Of a stretch of 64,000 bases of DNA, positions 1 through 10,576 are shown in pieces; the first letter of the stretch is position 1, and the number at the start of each line of letters is the position of its first letter. The DNA is from Prorocentrum cordatum. Its lineage: Eukaryota > Sar > Dinophyceae > Prorocentrales > Prorocentraceae. Under the pieces are notes generated by a model. That model was not told the DNA's origin. It was given only the letters and a program-made list of their open reading frames with translations, and ran no database searches. The translations under genes were made by a program, and so were the position numbers. The stretch spans positions 897,586-961,585 of the forward strand of contig CAUYUJ010015837.1 in NCBI GenBank assembly GCA_963575745.1. Reading direction: 5' to 3'.

Positions 1-392
1 TTCGTGGCCCCATCGGGAGCTCCACCGAAGGCCCCAACGCCACCGTCCACATGCGTCCCCCACACCCATTTCGGCACATCTCTCGCACGCTTCGTGGCCA
101 AATAGGGAGCTCCACCGACGCCCCCAGCGCCATCGCCCACATGCGTCCCCCACACCCGTTTCGGCACACCCCTCACACGTTTCGTGGCCTCTTACATAGG
201 GAGCTCCACCGAAGGCCCCAGCGCCACCGTCCACATGCGTCCCCCGCACCCATTTCGGCATTCCCTTTACACGCATCGTGGCCCCATATGGAGCTCCACC
301 GAAGGCCCCAGTGCCACCGTCCACACGCGCCCCCCCCACCCATTTCGGCACACCCCTCACATGTTTCGTGGCCCCATAAGGAGCGCCACCAA
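1..392. repeat. 90-bp tandem repeat, about 4.4 copies
   Basis: The block TTCGTGGCCCC...GAGCTCCACCGAAGGCCCC...CATGCGTCCCCC...TTTCGGCACA recurs at 1, 91, 181, about 275 and about 365. The unit is exactly 90 bp for the first copies (30 codons), so reading frames stay open and give spurious His/Pro-rich peptides. Copies differ by point changes and a 4-bp insertion in the third. The array runs off the left edge of the window. Confidence 0.85.
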
Positions 393-865
393 AGAAGATA
401 TTCACAATTGCGGTACGCACAACTGCATATGGTTGGGTCTTTCGCCAGGCTAAGTTGGGCGCTGCTGTCAGGTCTGGGCAAGACGTAGTCTTTCGCTTCA
501 TCGCGCCCAGCCCTCCGGCTAGATCAAGCAATTGATGCCGCCAGACGGCCAGCGAGTCGTTCGAGGTGGTTCTCCTCCTTGGCGAGCGACCTATTCTTAG
601 CGGCGTCTCACGCGCCAAATCTGATCCGTCGGCAGCGGGCGCCGTGGCCCTCGCTAGTCAGCTCGGCGACCGAGGGGTGCGCAGAAGAAGCATCAATGGC
701 ACCGACGAGTCGATAGGCAGTTTGGTGGATGGACGTCGGTTACATCGCCAAGATGAGTGGCTCGGAGGTTTTCCACGGTATTTCCAGAACGGGCGGCCAT
801 TTCCAATTTAGCTCCCCTGCAGATGCGGGCTAGGAGGCACGCGCAACTGCGCGCGCGCGGCCTTT
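393..865. other. Unassigned sequence
   Basis: No gene, RNA or repeat could be supported here. The open frames are short and have no recognisable domain. Confidence 0.5.
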
Positions 866-907
866 AGAGAGAGAGAGAGAGAGAGAGAGTGAGAGAGAGA
901 GAGAGAG
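866..907. repeat. (GA)n microsatellite
   Basis: An almost pure GA tract of about 42 bp with one T interruption at 890. Confidence 0.95.
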
Positions 908-1800
908 CGGCCGATGCCTTCGCACCAACGGGACCTCTTGGCATTGAGACCTCCGCAGCCTGGTCACGCTTGGAGCAGGTCGAACCTGGTGGAGATGGGG
1001 CTTCCTTCTGGAGGGTGGCCGACGCCTCCGTTCTCGGCCCCGGCGGAGCTGCCTCGACAGTGGCTGTCGTTGCTTCCGCTGCGTCCGAACCATGCGGGGC
1101 CTGTTTCGATGGGGCCGCCGATGCCTCCACACCCGGCCCCCCTGTTCGGGGAGCGATTGCGGATTCGAGCGTAGCACCCCGAGGCAGGTGGTCGAAGCTT
1201 CCACCGGCGCGCAGTGGGTGACACCTTCTTCATGTGCGCACTTTCAGCGGATTGGGTGGAGCGGCTGATGCAGTTATTTCCAGCGGCGGCTTGGGCCCCA
1301 CCGTGGGAGCGGCGGCCTCTTGGTCTTGCCGCCGATCCCAGGAAGCACCGCTGCGGGAACCGCTCGGTAGAAGCGGCGAGCCCCGATCCTAGGAAGCCCC
1401 CTCTGGGGGAGCACCTGGTGGAATCCGAGGTCCAGAGCTGGCGGGGGAGGCCGACGCCTGCGACCCCGCCCGACCCCAGGAAGCCCCCCTGAGGGAGACG
1501 CTCGCTGGAACCGGAGGCCCTCGATCCCAGGGGGGCCCGTCGCGGGGGGCGCCCAGTGGCGTTACTGGGCGCGTCGTGAGAGGCGTCGACGGAGAAGCGC
1601 ACGGACCGGACATGGTTTCGATGCAGCTCTGCGCGTGATAATTGCAACCCGGTCGATCGCGTCGAGGATTGCGAAGGTCTGGCCGATGTTGCTCCGACCA
1701 GTCTGGAGGCGAGCGACCCCGACGTCTGCGCTACCGTCGTGGATGACGGAGCCCTCTCTGAGCAGCCCCCGGCGTTCGGGAAGGTTGGTCGGCGTCGCGG
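908..1800. other. GC-rich unassigned region with degenerate ~50-bp repeats
   Basis: Between about 1325 and 1535 a unit like GATCCCAGGAAGCCCCC(N)GGGAGC...CTGGAA occurs about four times and gives repeated Asp-Pro-Arg-Lys-Pro-Pro peptides on the plus strand. Near 1825 and 1905 a GTGGGGCCCGCGGGCTTCG block is duplicated. Frames on both strands are open because of high GC. The stretch may belong to the decayed coding region that follows, but no domain is recognisable. Confidence 0.4.
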
Positions 1801-4800
1801 ATGCTGACTTTCTGTGGGGCAGCATCGCGCAGTGGGGCCCGCGGGCTTCGCGGTTGCTGGGCTCGTGCGGGTTCAAAGTTGCAGATTTGGCTGCGCGGTA
1901 ACAGTGCGCAGCGGGGCCCGCGGGCTTCGCCGCGCGTGCTCTCGTTGACAGCGCGAGGCGTCGTGAAAGCCCTTGCCCGTCGCTGGGCTCGAGTCTCGGA
2001 GTGGAATCTTCTCCCAGCCTCGTTGGCCAAGTCTGGGTGGCCCGAAACGGCGGGGCGCCGCGTCCTGGGGGCAGAAAATTGCGACGCCTGTCGTGACGAG
2101 GCAGCCTCAGGCAGTTTGATCGATTGTGCTATTGCTAGAGCCGAGCACGCCAGCAGTATAAGTGTTGCCGGGGTGTTTGCGGTAGGATGGAAGACCCGCA
2201 TGTGTGCGGTAGGATGGGAGAAATTGGCATCGGAGGTGCGTTGGCACAAGAAGCTCGGGTCCTTCGACTCCTTCCCTGGCCCTGGTCGGCCTAGGAACAG
2301 GTCCAACCCAGAGAACAAGCGTTCCCAACGGTGAGCTGCGCCGTTGGCCAAGCACAGGGAAGCTTTGTCGGGGCTTCGGGGGGAGTTTGATCTTTGCCAG
2401 GGTTTCGCCCGAGGCGGCCCTTGCTGGGCCCGCCGTCGATCCTCGCTTTCCCAGCAAGTGTTGGCCCATGCTTGTCAGGAGGTCCGTGACAGTCGCGCTC
2501 TGTTGACTTTCAACGCTTCGGGGGTACGATTCCGCCAGGTGGGCCCCAAAGCTAGAGCTCGCTGCCCATTTGCAGCGAGATCCCAGAGCCTCCCCGAGTC
2601 AGATGCCTGGCCGTTCTGAGCGCTCTGTGTCGTGGCAGAAGTTCAAATCCACTCCAGGTAAGTGGCGCGGCATTTTCTCTGCTTTTCTGGAACGGCTTCG
2701 CCTCAGGTCGCGCGGCAGGGATCGCTGGCTGGAGAAGACCTGTCTCGCCTACCGCGCCGGCAGCACCAAGGAAGCGTCGGGTCTTGATTCAGTCGAGTAT
2801 TTCAGCAGAGATGGGAGTGATCTCGGGCTTCGCTGGCTGGATTGGGTTCGAGCCTTGTCGGCTTCTAAGGAACAGGAACGCAATGAATGGTTGTTTTTCT
2901 AACTGCCGGGCCTGCGGGCGGAGCTCAGGGCAGGGCTCCTGCCAGTCGCAGACAGGCCTTCATTAAAGTGGGCCCTCCAGCAGCGGAAGACGAAGTCTGG
3001 ACTTCTGCATGGCACGGTCCACGACTCTGCCGATGCAGCAAATGAGGTCTTTCCCATTGAAGAGGCGACCAACGACCTTTTTCAACATCGGGGGAAACTT
3101 AGCGATGTTTGGTCCACGTGCCAGACAGACCCGGCAGATAGGTTCCGAGATATCTCGCGTATTGTTGGGGAGTTTGGTCGAGCAGTTCAGGGGCAGCACG
3201 TCCCCGAGAGTTGCAGGCTGTCGCCAGGGCTCTCCATGCCAATGCCAGGGAGGTGGACTGGCATTCCCATAGACCTCCAGAGGCTCCCGCTTGAAGGTCA
3301 CATGGAGTTACCGGGTTTGTTCGAAGCCATCGTGAAAGAGAAGGTTTGGTTTTCTCAGTTGGTTTTCCTCGGCAGGCGAGTTGTTGTCGAGCCCCCCGAG
3401 GAGGTGGGAGGATCATCGGGTTGCTGCTCGAGTCTGCAAAGAGTTGTTTCAGAATGAGGTGCGATCTCACCTCTCAGTGGTCTCAGGGCTTCGGGCACAG
3501 CCATAGCGGGCTGCGTTGCGCGGCAGGCCTCTCCGCCGCGGTCGTTGTTTGACGGGGCGGCGGTAAGTCTTGGATTTACGGCCGCTACCCTCCTGTTCGA
3601 AAGTGGAACGTCCGATGGCAGCTTGTCCTGGGTCTGGTTAGGTCGTGCCACTTTGCCGTTGCAGTCCCCTGCCGCCGTTATGAATCTGGACATAAAGATT
3701 GGCGCCGCGCCCCGTAGTCTTCGAGGAAAGAGTCGATATGGGCGCTGGCGTTAGTGGCCGGCATATTCGATCGGTTACCGAGTCCAGTTCTCGCATCAAC
3801 GCGGCCCGCCGTACGTAGATCGGCCAGGATTCTCATTCTCAGGACAAATGCTTCTTCGAAGAAAGCTTCCCAGGGACTGGACACGCGGAGCTTTGCGCCA
3901 GGATTCTCGCGCCCGCCAGATGAAAGGGCTCCCGCCAAGCAGAGTCCTCAATCTTCGCAGGCAGGCAGCCGCGTCAGCCTGTGGAAAGTTGTGTGGGCGT
4001 TGTCTCGCAGCAGTGGTCGAAGCTAGTTCTGCGTTGAAGGGGGCAAGTTATTTCCCAGTTTATGTTCCGTTTTTGTTGCAGAGGCATTCCAGTCTGCGCG
4101 TTCGGATCGGGCGAGCCTGGGGCCCTTTGATTCGTCGTCTCAAACGTTCGGATCGGGGTAAGCGGCGCAAAGTGAGGGGTCCCGTTGCGGCAGGCCAGGC
4201 CGCGCTACTTGACGTGTGGTGGGGTCTCAGGGAGGCCTTAGTCCTACAGCGTCGTGCTCCCAACGGCCTCTTCAAGGATTGGTCGGTTCCCGTGTCTGTT
4301 CAGCAAGGCTATGGCCCGTCTGATTTCGATGTGGCTGAGCTCTTGGACGACCTTCGCATCGACCTCAGGGCTCAGCCGTGGAATGCTGCGTCCAAGCGCG
4401 AGGCAGGGGTGGACTTGGAAGAAGGAGGAGATCTCCTGCTCGTTCGGAGAGAGCTGCTGCGGTGCTCCAGAGGTCTTTCCAGTGAGCATGGCCCTGCGAC
4501 GGCTGCGGTGGGAAGGGGGCAGCCCCGTGGCCCCGAGTTAGGTCTCCCTTCGGCTCTCCCGACGACCGGCGGCGCCCTCGTTGCAAAAAAGCGCCCTGGC
4601 ACCCCCGCGCGTCGAGCGCGGCTGCGCGAGGCCAGCGCGGGGCACCTGGATTGCGCCACGCGTGCCCGTGTGGTCCCGCAGGCGCCAGCTCTGGCGCCGA
4701 CGCCTCGCCAGAGGGCTGTGGCTCAGAGGGGGGTCGCGCTTCCGGGGCTCGACCACCCTGACTTTCCCGACGGCGAGCGCGCCTTCACTCCTGCTTTAGT

Positions 4801-4966
4801 TCGCGAGCGCTCTCTGGAGGAGTGCTGCGAGTCTGGCGCGGTTCTTGTTTTTTTGGGGGGCGATGGGTCGGGGGGGGGGCGTTTCTGTTCTGACCTTGGT
4901 CGTCGAAGGTGCAGCGTCGGCGCTGTTGTCGTCCATCAGGTTAAGCGGAGCTTTGAGGGCCATTGA
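1801..4966 (+). pseudogene. Long decayed coding region, product unknown
   Basis: Two plus-strand frames together stay almost open for 3.2 kb. One frame runs from 1801 to 2619 with a single stop at 2332. A second frame overlaps it and runs from 2570 to 4966, interrupted only by stops at 2900, 3455 and 3752. At this base composition roughly one stop per 30-40 codons is expected, so about 800 codons with three stops is far from random. The translated segments look protein-like: a Trp-rich stretch near 2170-2270, acidic and amphipathic segments at 2990-3230 (for example DRFRDISRIVGEFGRAVQ), and a basic segment followed by a DFDVAELLDDLRIDLRAQPW stretch at 4320-4380. I do not recognise the family. 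A mobile-element polyprotein is plausible given the other remnants in the window, but no reverse transcriptase, integrase or protease motif was seen. The frame change near 2570-2619 and the three stops suggest it is dead, unless unrecognised introns are involved. Confidence 0.4.
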
Positions 4967-5209
4967 GGGCCTCCGAGGGTTTCAGTTGGCCTGGCTGGCC
5001 GCGCTCAAACAGTGCCCAGATTAGAACGCACTGCCTTTCTGTAGCCCCCCAGTGCTCCAAGGGTCCCATCTGTTTAGTCATAGATCACAAGCATCTGTCT
5101 GTCGGTTGGGGGCGGGGGAGGTTTCGCGTCTGTGACGGGCGAAACGGGGATCTTTGGCTGCGCTCCCTGAGAGCTCGGACCTGTGGATCTGCGGCGAGCG
5201 AGGGGGGGA

Positions 5210-5367
5210 AGTGAGAAGGAGAAGCCCTTCTCACAAGGTGGTGGGATTTCTCAGAAGCCCTCGCGCCTTCTGAGAAGTTTTTTTCTGTCCTCGGGGAAGG
5301 CTCAGGAAACTTCTCAGAAGGCTGGGGGACTTCCGAGCCTTCTGATAAGGCCTTCTCCTTCTCATTT
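5210..5367. mobile_element. Foldback element, CTTCTGAGAAGG family (copy 1)
   Basis: Ends are inverted repeats of about 19 bp with two mismatches: AAGTGAGAAGGAGAAGCCC at the left and its reverse complement form GGCCTTCTCCTTCTCATTT at the right. The interior holds several short palindromes of the CCTTCTGAGAAGG type, so the whole unit can fold on itself. A related copy lies at 43775-43945, sharing the internal palindromes and the right-end CTCCTTCYCATTT motif, and a weaker one at 47490-47615. There is no coding capacity, so it is non-autonomous if mobile. Confidence 0.55.
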
Positions 5368-5834
5368 ACCCCTGGCTCGCCACCGAGTGGAAGGATCTTG
5401 CGAGCCGAGGTGAAGATGAAGTCTTAGTTTGCTGGGCCCCGTCGCATGCTGACCCAGACACCTCAACTTTTATGACCTGGAGTGGGTTGTCGCCGCGGGC
5501 AACGCCGCGGTCGATGCAGCAGCTGGCGAGGCTGCAGGGCGCAACTGACCAGTGGGGCACCCCTGCGGCTCTGGCCAGGGGAAGAGCCCGCAGATCTCCT
5601 GCCGACTCGGTGGAGGCGGATCCCGTCAAGGCCAAGGACTTTCTAGACGCCCCCGAGTGAGCTTGCTTGATGACCTGGAGGGACAGACCCGCCCGTGCCA
5701 GCGCCCCTTGCATGCCCGCTGTCTGTCCGAGTGCGGCAGGCGCGTCAGGACGTTCCAGGCTCGGCGACCTCCCAGCCGGCGCGCGGGCGCCGCCCGCTCG
5801 CCAAGCGGGAGCGCGCTCCACTCCCAACACCCAC
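5368..5834. other. Unassigned sequence
   Basis: GC-rich sequence with no recognisable gene or repeat between the foldback element and the pyrimidine tract. Confidence 0.4.
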
Positions 5835-5837
5835 GTG

Positions 5838-5973
5838 TGCCGCCTCCTCCTCCTCCTCCTCCTCCTCCTCCTCCTCCTCCTTTCCTCCTCCTCCTCCCTC
5901 CTCCTCCTCCCCCCTCCTCCTCCTCCTCCTCCTCCTCCTCCTCCTCCTCCTCCTCCTCCTCCTCCTCCTCTTC
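5838..5973. repeat. (CCT)n polypyrimidine tract
   Basis: About 135 bp of nearly pure CCT/TCC. It translates as poly-Pro, poly-Ser or poly-Leu, or poly-Glu/Gly/Arg on the other strand, so apparent proteins over it are artefacts. Confidence 0.95.
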
Positions 5974-6138
5974 CAGGGCAACATTCGGGACTTTTTGCGT
6001 TCCTGACTGCGTCCCACTGTGCGGCCCAGAAGTGGCCTTAAGGACGTGGTCGTGCGGGCCCCTGGGCCCGTGGAGGTCTGTGGTCTCGCCTCCGGCGGGC
6101 CTCGTCGCCAGGGGATCTGGGATCGTTTCAGCATGAGT

Positions 6139-6277
6139 GTCCTCCTCCTCCTCGTCCTCCTCCTCCTCCTCTTCCTTTTCCTCCTCCTCCTCCTCCTCCT
6201 CGTCCTCATACTCCTCCTCCTCCTCCTCCTCCTTCTCCTCCTCCTTTTCCTCCTCCTCCTCCTCATCATCATCAGGG
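6139..6277. repeat. (CCT)n polypyrimidine tract with CGT/CAT interruptions
   Basis: About 140 bp of CTCCTC repeats ending in CATCATCAT. A second tract of the same type as the one 170 bp upstream. Confidence 0.95.
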
Positions 6278-6775
6278 TCGTACAACTACCGCTGACGGGC
6301 GTCACCTTTGCTGCTGACTGCTGTAAGCCTTCCGCGAAGGGTCGCGAGAACGGGGCTCGCATCGCGCAAGGTAAGCTTCCCAGTTGCGCAGCGCCTCCCA
6401 AGACAAGCCTTGCTGCTGGGGCTGGTCGCGAGGTAGCGGCGGCTACAGCTCAGGCATCGGCCAGCCGTTCGGATGGCTAGTACAGTGGAGACCCATGCCA
6501 AGAAACACCTTGCTTGCCTCCAGGGTGCCTTGGGTTTCACGGGTTTCATGGGTTTCGATGTCTCTGCGATGGAAATTGTGGCGTTCCCACACCAAAAATC
6601 GATGGATATCCTGAGGGTCTCAGGGTTGGGTTTCTTGTGGAAGGTTTCTCTTGGACTGGCCTCCACTGTACCCCACCCTGCTTTCTCACTGTCTGTATTC
6701 CTGCACGCTCCTCTGCGCAAGTGCTCCACATGCTCCTCCCTTCCTCTCCTCCCCATCCTGGATGTATCTTTCAAC
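6278..6775. other. Unassigned sequence
   Basis: Only a short direct repeat (GGGTTTCACGGGTTTCATGGG) near 6530-6550 stands out. No gene supported. Confidence 0.4.
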
Positions 6776-6990
6776 CCTTCATTCCCCTCCTATCATTCCC
6801 CTCTCTCTTCCCCTCCCTCCTCCTCTCCCTCCGCCCCTCCCCCTCCTCATCCCCCTCCTCTCCCTCCTCTCCCTCCTCCTCTCCCTCCTCTCCCTCCTCC
6901 TCTCCCTCCTCTCCCTCCTCCTCTCCCCCTCCTCCCTCCTTCCCCTCATTCTCATCCCCCTCCTCTCCCTCCTCCTTCCCCTTCCCGTCT
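6776..6990. repeat. CTCCCT hexanucleotide-rich polypyrimidine tract
   Basis: About 210 bp with units CTCCCTCCTCTCCCTC; almost no purines on the plus strand. Confidence 0.95.
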
Positions 6991-7379
6991 TGCTCCGCGC
7001 CTTGCTGCGGCACGGCCCCGCCAGTCTCTGGGCGGGTGTGGGGGGGACTCGTGTGTGGGTCAGCGAGCGCCGGCGTATGGATGCGTCGTGCACCACACGC
7101 ATGCCTTGAATTTGTGCGTGTACGCGCCTCTGTCAGGAGACACACACACAAGCACGCCCACAACTCGGGGACCTGATCGAACTCCCAAATTCGTTCAAAC
7201 TTGCCCGAGATCCGCAGTATTCAAGCTGGAACTGTGCGCACACTCAATCTGCACCATGAGGGCACACGCACTGCGAGTAGTAGATCAAAGCGGGCCCGAT
7301 AAAAAGGTAGTGCGTATGCTGGTTGGTTGAACCATTGGTGTGAACGAGAGCCGACCCAGCCAGTCGATGACATTGAAAT
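6991..7379. other. Unassigned sequence upstream of a possible exon
   Basis: A short CACACACA tract is at 7140-7150. Otherwise no feature. If the exon at 7380 is real, its 5' region lies here; no promoter motif was recognised. Confidence 0.35.
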
Positions 7380-7652
7380 ATGTTGCGTTGTCTAGCGATG
7401 CATTGTGTCGTGCTTGCTGTGCTTTGCAATTGTGCGGTTGTATTGCTGCGCGGATGGCAGGGAGAAATTCAGCGCTCGTTTTCATCCTTCGGCCCTTCCC
7501 CGCAGGATATTTGCAAGGCGGCGGTGCCAGTATTGACGGTCAGGCCTACCATGGCGTTGCGCGTTGCCCAGTTCAACATCCTCGGGCGCAGAATGGCAGG
7601 AGCTTCTTTTGCTTGTCCTTCGCCTGAATGCCCCACCCACATTTACCAATAG
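7380..7652 (+). CDS. Possible first exon of an EEP-fold (CCR4/nocturnin/angel-like) protein
   Basis: A 90-codon open frame begins with ATG at 7380. Residues 1-24 are hydrophobic with early Arg and several Cys (MLRCLAMHC...LLRGW), resembling a signal anchor. Residues 57-90 contain LRVAQFNILGRRMAG, which resembles the first beta-strand motif of the endonuclease/exonuclease/phosphatase fold (v(x)qfNiLa, where the Asn coordinates the catalytic metal in CCR4-type deadenylases). An internal ATG at 7551 starts directly at this motif. The frame stops at 7650 long before the rest of such a domain (usually more than 250 residues), and the catalytic Glu and His motifs are not seen in the next kilobase in any frame. 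It could be exon 1 of an intron-containing gene, a fragment, or a chance match. The 60-70 residues before the motif are not recognisable. Confidence 0.3.
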   Translation: MLRCLAMHCVVLAVLCNCAVVLLRGWQGEIQRSFSSFGPSPQDICKAAVPVLTVRPTMALRVAQFNILGRRMAGASFACPSPECPTHIYQ

Positions 7653-9716
7653 AAACCTTTGGTTGGCACGCTGGGCTGTGCCAGAGAGTGCGCAGTGCGC
7701 AGAGGAGGGGAACACATATCCTTGCAGTCCAGTCCGCCTGGCTGGTAGAGCGTTGGAGATCGGGAGCGTGATTCTCTGCAAATCTGCCAAATCATGGCGC
7801 AAACCTCGTGTCCACGCCATGCTCGGTGGTTATGTAAGGGCGTTCGCGTTCTGCGTGCGAATGCTGATGCCCTGTCCTTGTCGAACCCAGCCTGGTTGTA
7901 AGAATGGCCAGGTTGTGTTCCGTTGGATGCTTTGCGGATCCCCATTGCACATACTTGCCCATGCGTTGTGCAGCTTGTGTTTTGCCGCCGTGGGACTCGC
8001 TCGTCGTGTTATGAGCCGTGTGGGTGTGCTCAAGAGTTAAGCATGCGGGTTAGCGGCAGTTCAAGCCAGGAGTGCAACGTGTAGCTTGTCCTAGGGCGAG
8101 AGCAATTGGGACACTTGGGCAAGTGTCAGAGGACCTTTCTGCACATCCCCCAGCAGAGAGTGCCAGGCGCTGTTGCGAGGGCACGAGTCTGCTCCGAACA
8201 AGGCATACGGTTGGTGCTCATGCGAGAGCCGACGGTCACGAGGGCACGAGTGACGGGGGCATCCCGTTACAACATTCCTTATGGAGTGTCTGGCGTCATG
8301 GTGATAGCCATAAGCATGTCCGCCGATGAAGCGTCAGCATTCCGAGCCAGGAATGCCACCATCGGTAAGGCGTGAGCCACTCAAGCATCAGGTCACGAGT
8401 CTGAGGACAGTCCGCCGCAAGACCTTTCAGGGAGTGGCCAGCACTGGTGCGAGGACGGATTGTGCACGAATGCAGCGAGGGCAACGTGTTCCATGCCATG
8501 ACTTGTTCATTTGATGTTGATTACTCACTTTTTGGCAGTCCCGTGCGCCACAGATAGAGCCGAGTCGGCGCTTCCTCTTTGCTTTATCAACATCTACTGC
8601 CGATGCCTATTGGTGCATCGCCCCTGCAACTTCAACCGCTCATTATGATTCGAAGCCGGCCTTGCCTTCTCACGCGTTACACCAGTCTCGAGGGCATCCT
8701 AAGGCCCGCTTTGCGGGTCAAATGTGGACGTCATGCTGCGACGACCCTGAGGCTCTCCGAAGCATGATTTGAAAACAGCGATTGAAACCACTAAACAGTG
8801 CACATGCACAGGCAAGACAAATATACGTATTGGTGCGGCTCAAAGTTGGAGCGGTCGAAATTGCGCTTGGAAGGCTTGTCAGGGTGTTCATCCGCGATTG
8901 CCTTCGCGCGAGGCCACCACTTGTGACTTCTTGCGGGCATCACATGTGACGGCTCCCCGGCACCTGCACATGTTGCCATGCAGCTGAAGCATGGTGGCCA
9001 AACGAGCAACGGGCAATTGGACCATTGCGACAGTGAAGCCGTCATGCATTGATTCGTTTTTGCCTTTGGTGGAGTTGCTTTACGAACACCTCTGTACAGA
9101 CAGGTCGCAGACCCGAAGACCAGTGGGTTGAGGTGCACCGCCGATGCTGTATTTGATGCAGGAGCGCCAGGAGACTGCCACCGTCACTGATGCCTGTCCC
9201 GGCGAGTGCTGTTCTCGACAGCGCCGTTGAATATATCGCCAAGTGTTGCTGCTTTTTTCTTCGCCCCTGCGTTCGCACGCAAGAGTGACCCTCCGCTGGA
9301 GCGACACCCGGGGCGGGCACGCGGCGAGAGGCGCCGCGTGCGCAGGGTGCGTCGGCCGAGGTCTCGCCCCGGTGCCTGGCCGTGGGATGCCTCGCGGGAT
9401 GCCCCGCGCGCGGCTCGCGCTGGGTGGGCCTGCCGTGGCTTCGCGCCCTGGCATCGCTCGGACGTGTGCATCTTTCCTTCGGCGCGGACCTGCGAGGAGC
9501 ATCCTCGACCATCTGCGCGAACAAAAGCACGCGCGAAACCGAGAAAAAGCACAGGGAATGGACGTCCGAGCGATGGCCAGGCACTGTGCCCCCGCGCCGC
9601 CAGGGTGCAGCTCGTTTGGGTCGCCAGATGGCCGAGTGCGATGCGATAGCCGCGGCCTCCGAAAGCTCGCGCGCGAAAGGGCTCTCCTGCCCGGGGTCGC
9701 TCCTGCGTGAAGCGGG
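7653..9716. other. Unassigned moderate-GC region
   Basis: About 2 kb of apparently single-copy sequence. Frames up to 158 codons exist (for example 7564-8040) but contain no motif I recognise. If the exon at 7380 belongs to a gene, its introns and later exons would be here. From about 9290 the sequence becomes GC-rich and approaches the GATCCG array. Confidence 0.4.
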
Positions 9717-10258
9717 CCCGTTCCCGGGTCCGTTCCGCTCCGATCGATCCGATTGGACGTGGGTCTGGGCCGGCCCGATCCGATTCGCTTCCGACACGTT
9801 TCGACGGTCCGATGCGGCCTGGCGCAGCCGATCTGATCCGATTCCGACTCCGTGCCGATGCAGCCCGATCCGACGAATGTTTCGATTCGATCCGATTTCC
9901 CGAATCGATGTTGATTGATCTTGCCACTCCGATCCGCAAGTTCGGGGGGCCTCTGTCCTCAACGTTCGGAGAAGAGCAAGCATTATAAACGTAAACTTCC
10001 AGAGCTCCGAGCAGATTTCTTGGATCGGCGCCCCCCCGTTCCAGGGTCAGTTTCGCTCCGATCGTGCCGATTCGATGTCGGTCTGGGCCGGTCCGATCTG
10101 ATGTGCTTCCGAAATGCTTCGACGATCCGATGCGGCCGGATGCTCGCATGGCGCCGTTGTGCATCCTGGCGCAGCCGATCCGATCCGATTCCGGCTCTAT
10201 TCGTAATTGCGTGGGGTTCTTGTCCTCAACGTTCGAAGAAAAACAAACCACATTACGC
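9717..10258 (+). repeat. GATCCG-rich ~280-350 bp tandem repeat, copies A (partial) and B
   Basis: Copy A (9717-9986) lacks the unit start; copy B (9987-10258) is nearly full. A unit starts with ATAAACGTAAACTTCCAGAG, continues through CGGATTTCTTGGATCGGCGC, a run of C, TTCCAGGGTCAGTTTCGCTC, many GATCCGAT/TTCGA motifs, and ends with CAACGTTCGAAGAAAAAC. Two more copies lie at 11301-11945. The unit start resembles the terminal repeat of the foldback element at 43000-43193 (shared CGGATTTCTYGGATCGGC core). Confidence 0.8.
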
Positions 10259-10309
10259 TACCGACGAACCCCACATACCTATTTTGTTTCCCATGTGTGC
10301 CATCGGTTC

Positions 10310-10575
10310 TTCTGCTGCTGCTCCTCCTTCTCCTCCTCGGTGTCCTCCTGCTGCTGCTTCTGCTGCTGCTGCTTCTGCTGCTGCTGCGTCTGCTGCTGCA
10401 GCTGCTGCTGCTGCTGCCGCTGCTGCTGCCCCACCTCCCCGTCCTCCTCCTCCTCCTCCTCCTCCTCCTCCTCCTCCTCCTCCTCCTCCTCCTCCTCCTC
10501 CTCCTCCTCCTCCTCCTCCTCCTCCTCCTCCTCCTCCTCCTCCTCCTCCTCCTCCTCTACCTCCTCCTCCTACCT
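10310..10575. repeat. (CTG)n then (CCT)n trinucleotide tracts
   Basis: CTG/CTC-rich triplets to about 10440, then nearly pure CCT to 10575. They separate copies B and C of the GATCCG-rich repeat. Confidence 0.95.
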
Positions 10576-10576
10576 C

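Noticed and set aside
5552-6401. Large Glu-, Pro-, Ser-, Leu- or Arg-rich frames over the CCT tracts.
   Set aside because: Pure triplet-repeat translation, present in all frames.
7720-7790. CTGGCTGGTAGAGCGTTGGAG resembles a tRNA D-arm.
   Set aside because: No complementary acceptor stem or T-arm at the required spacing.
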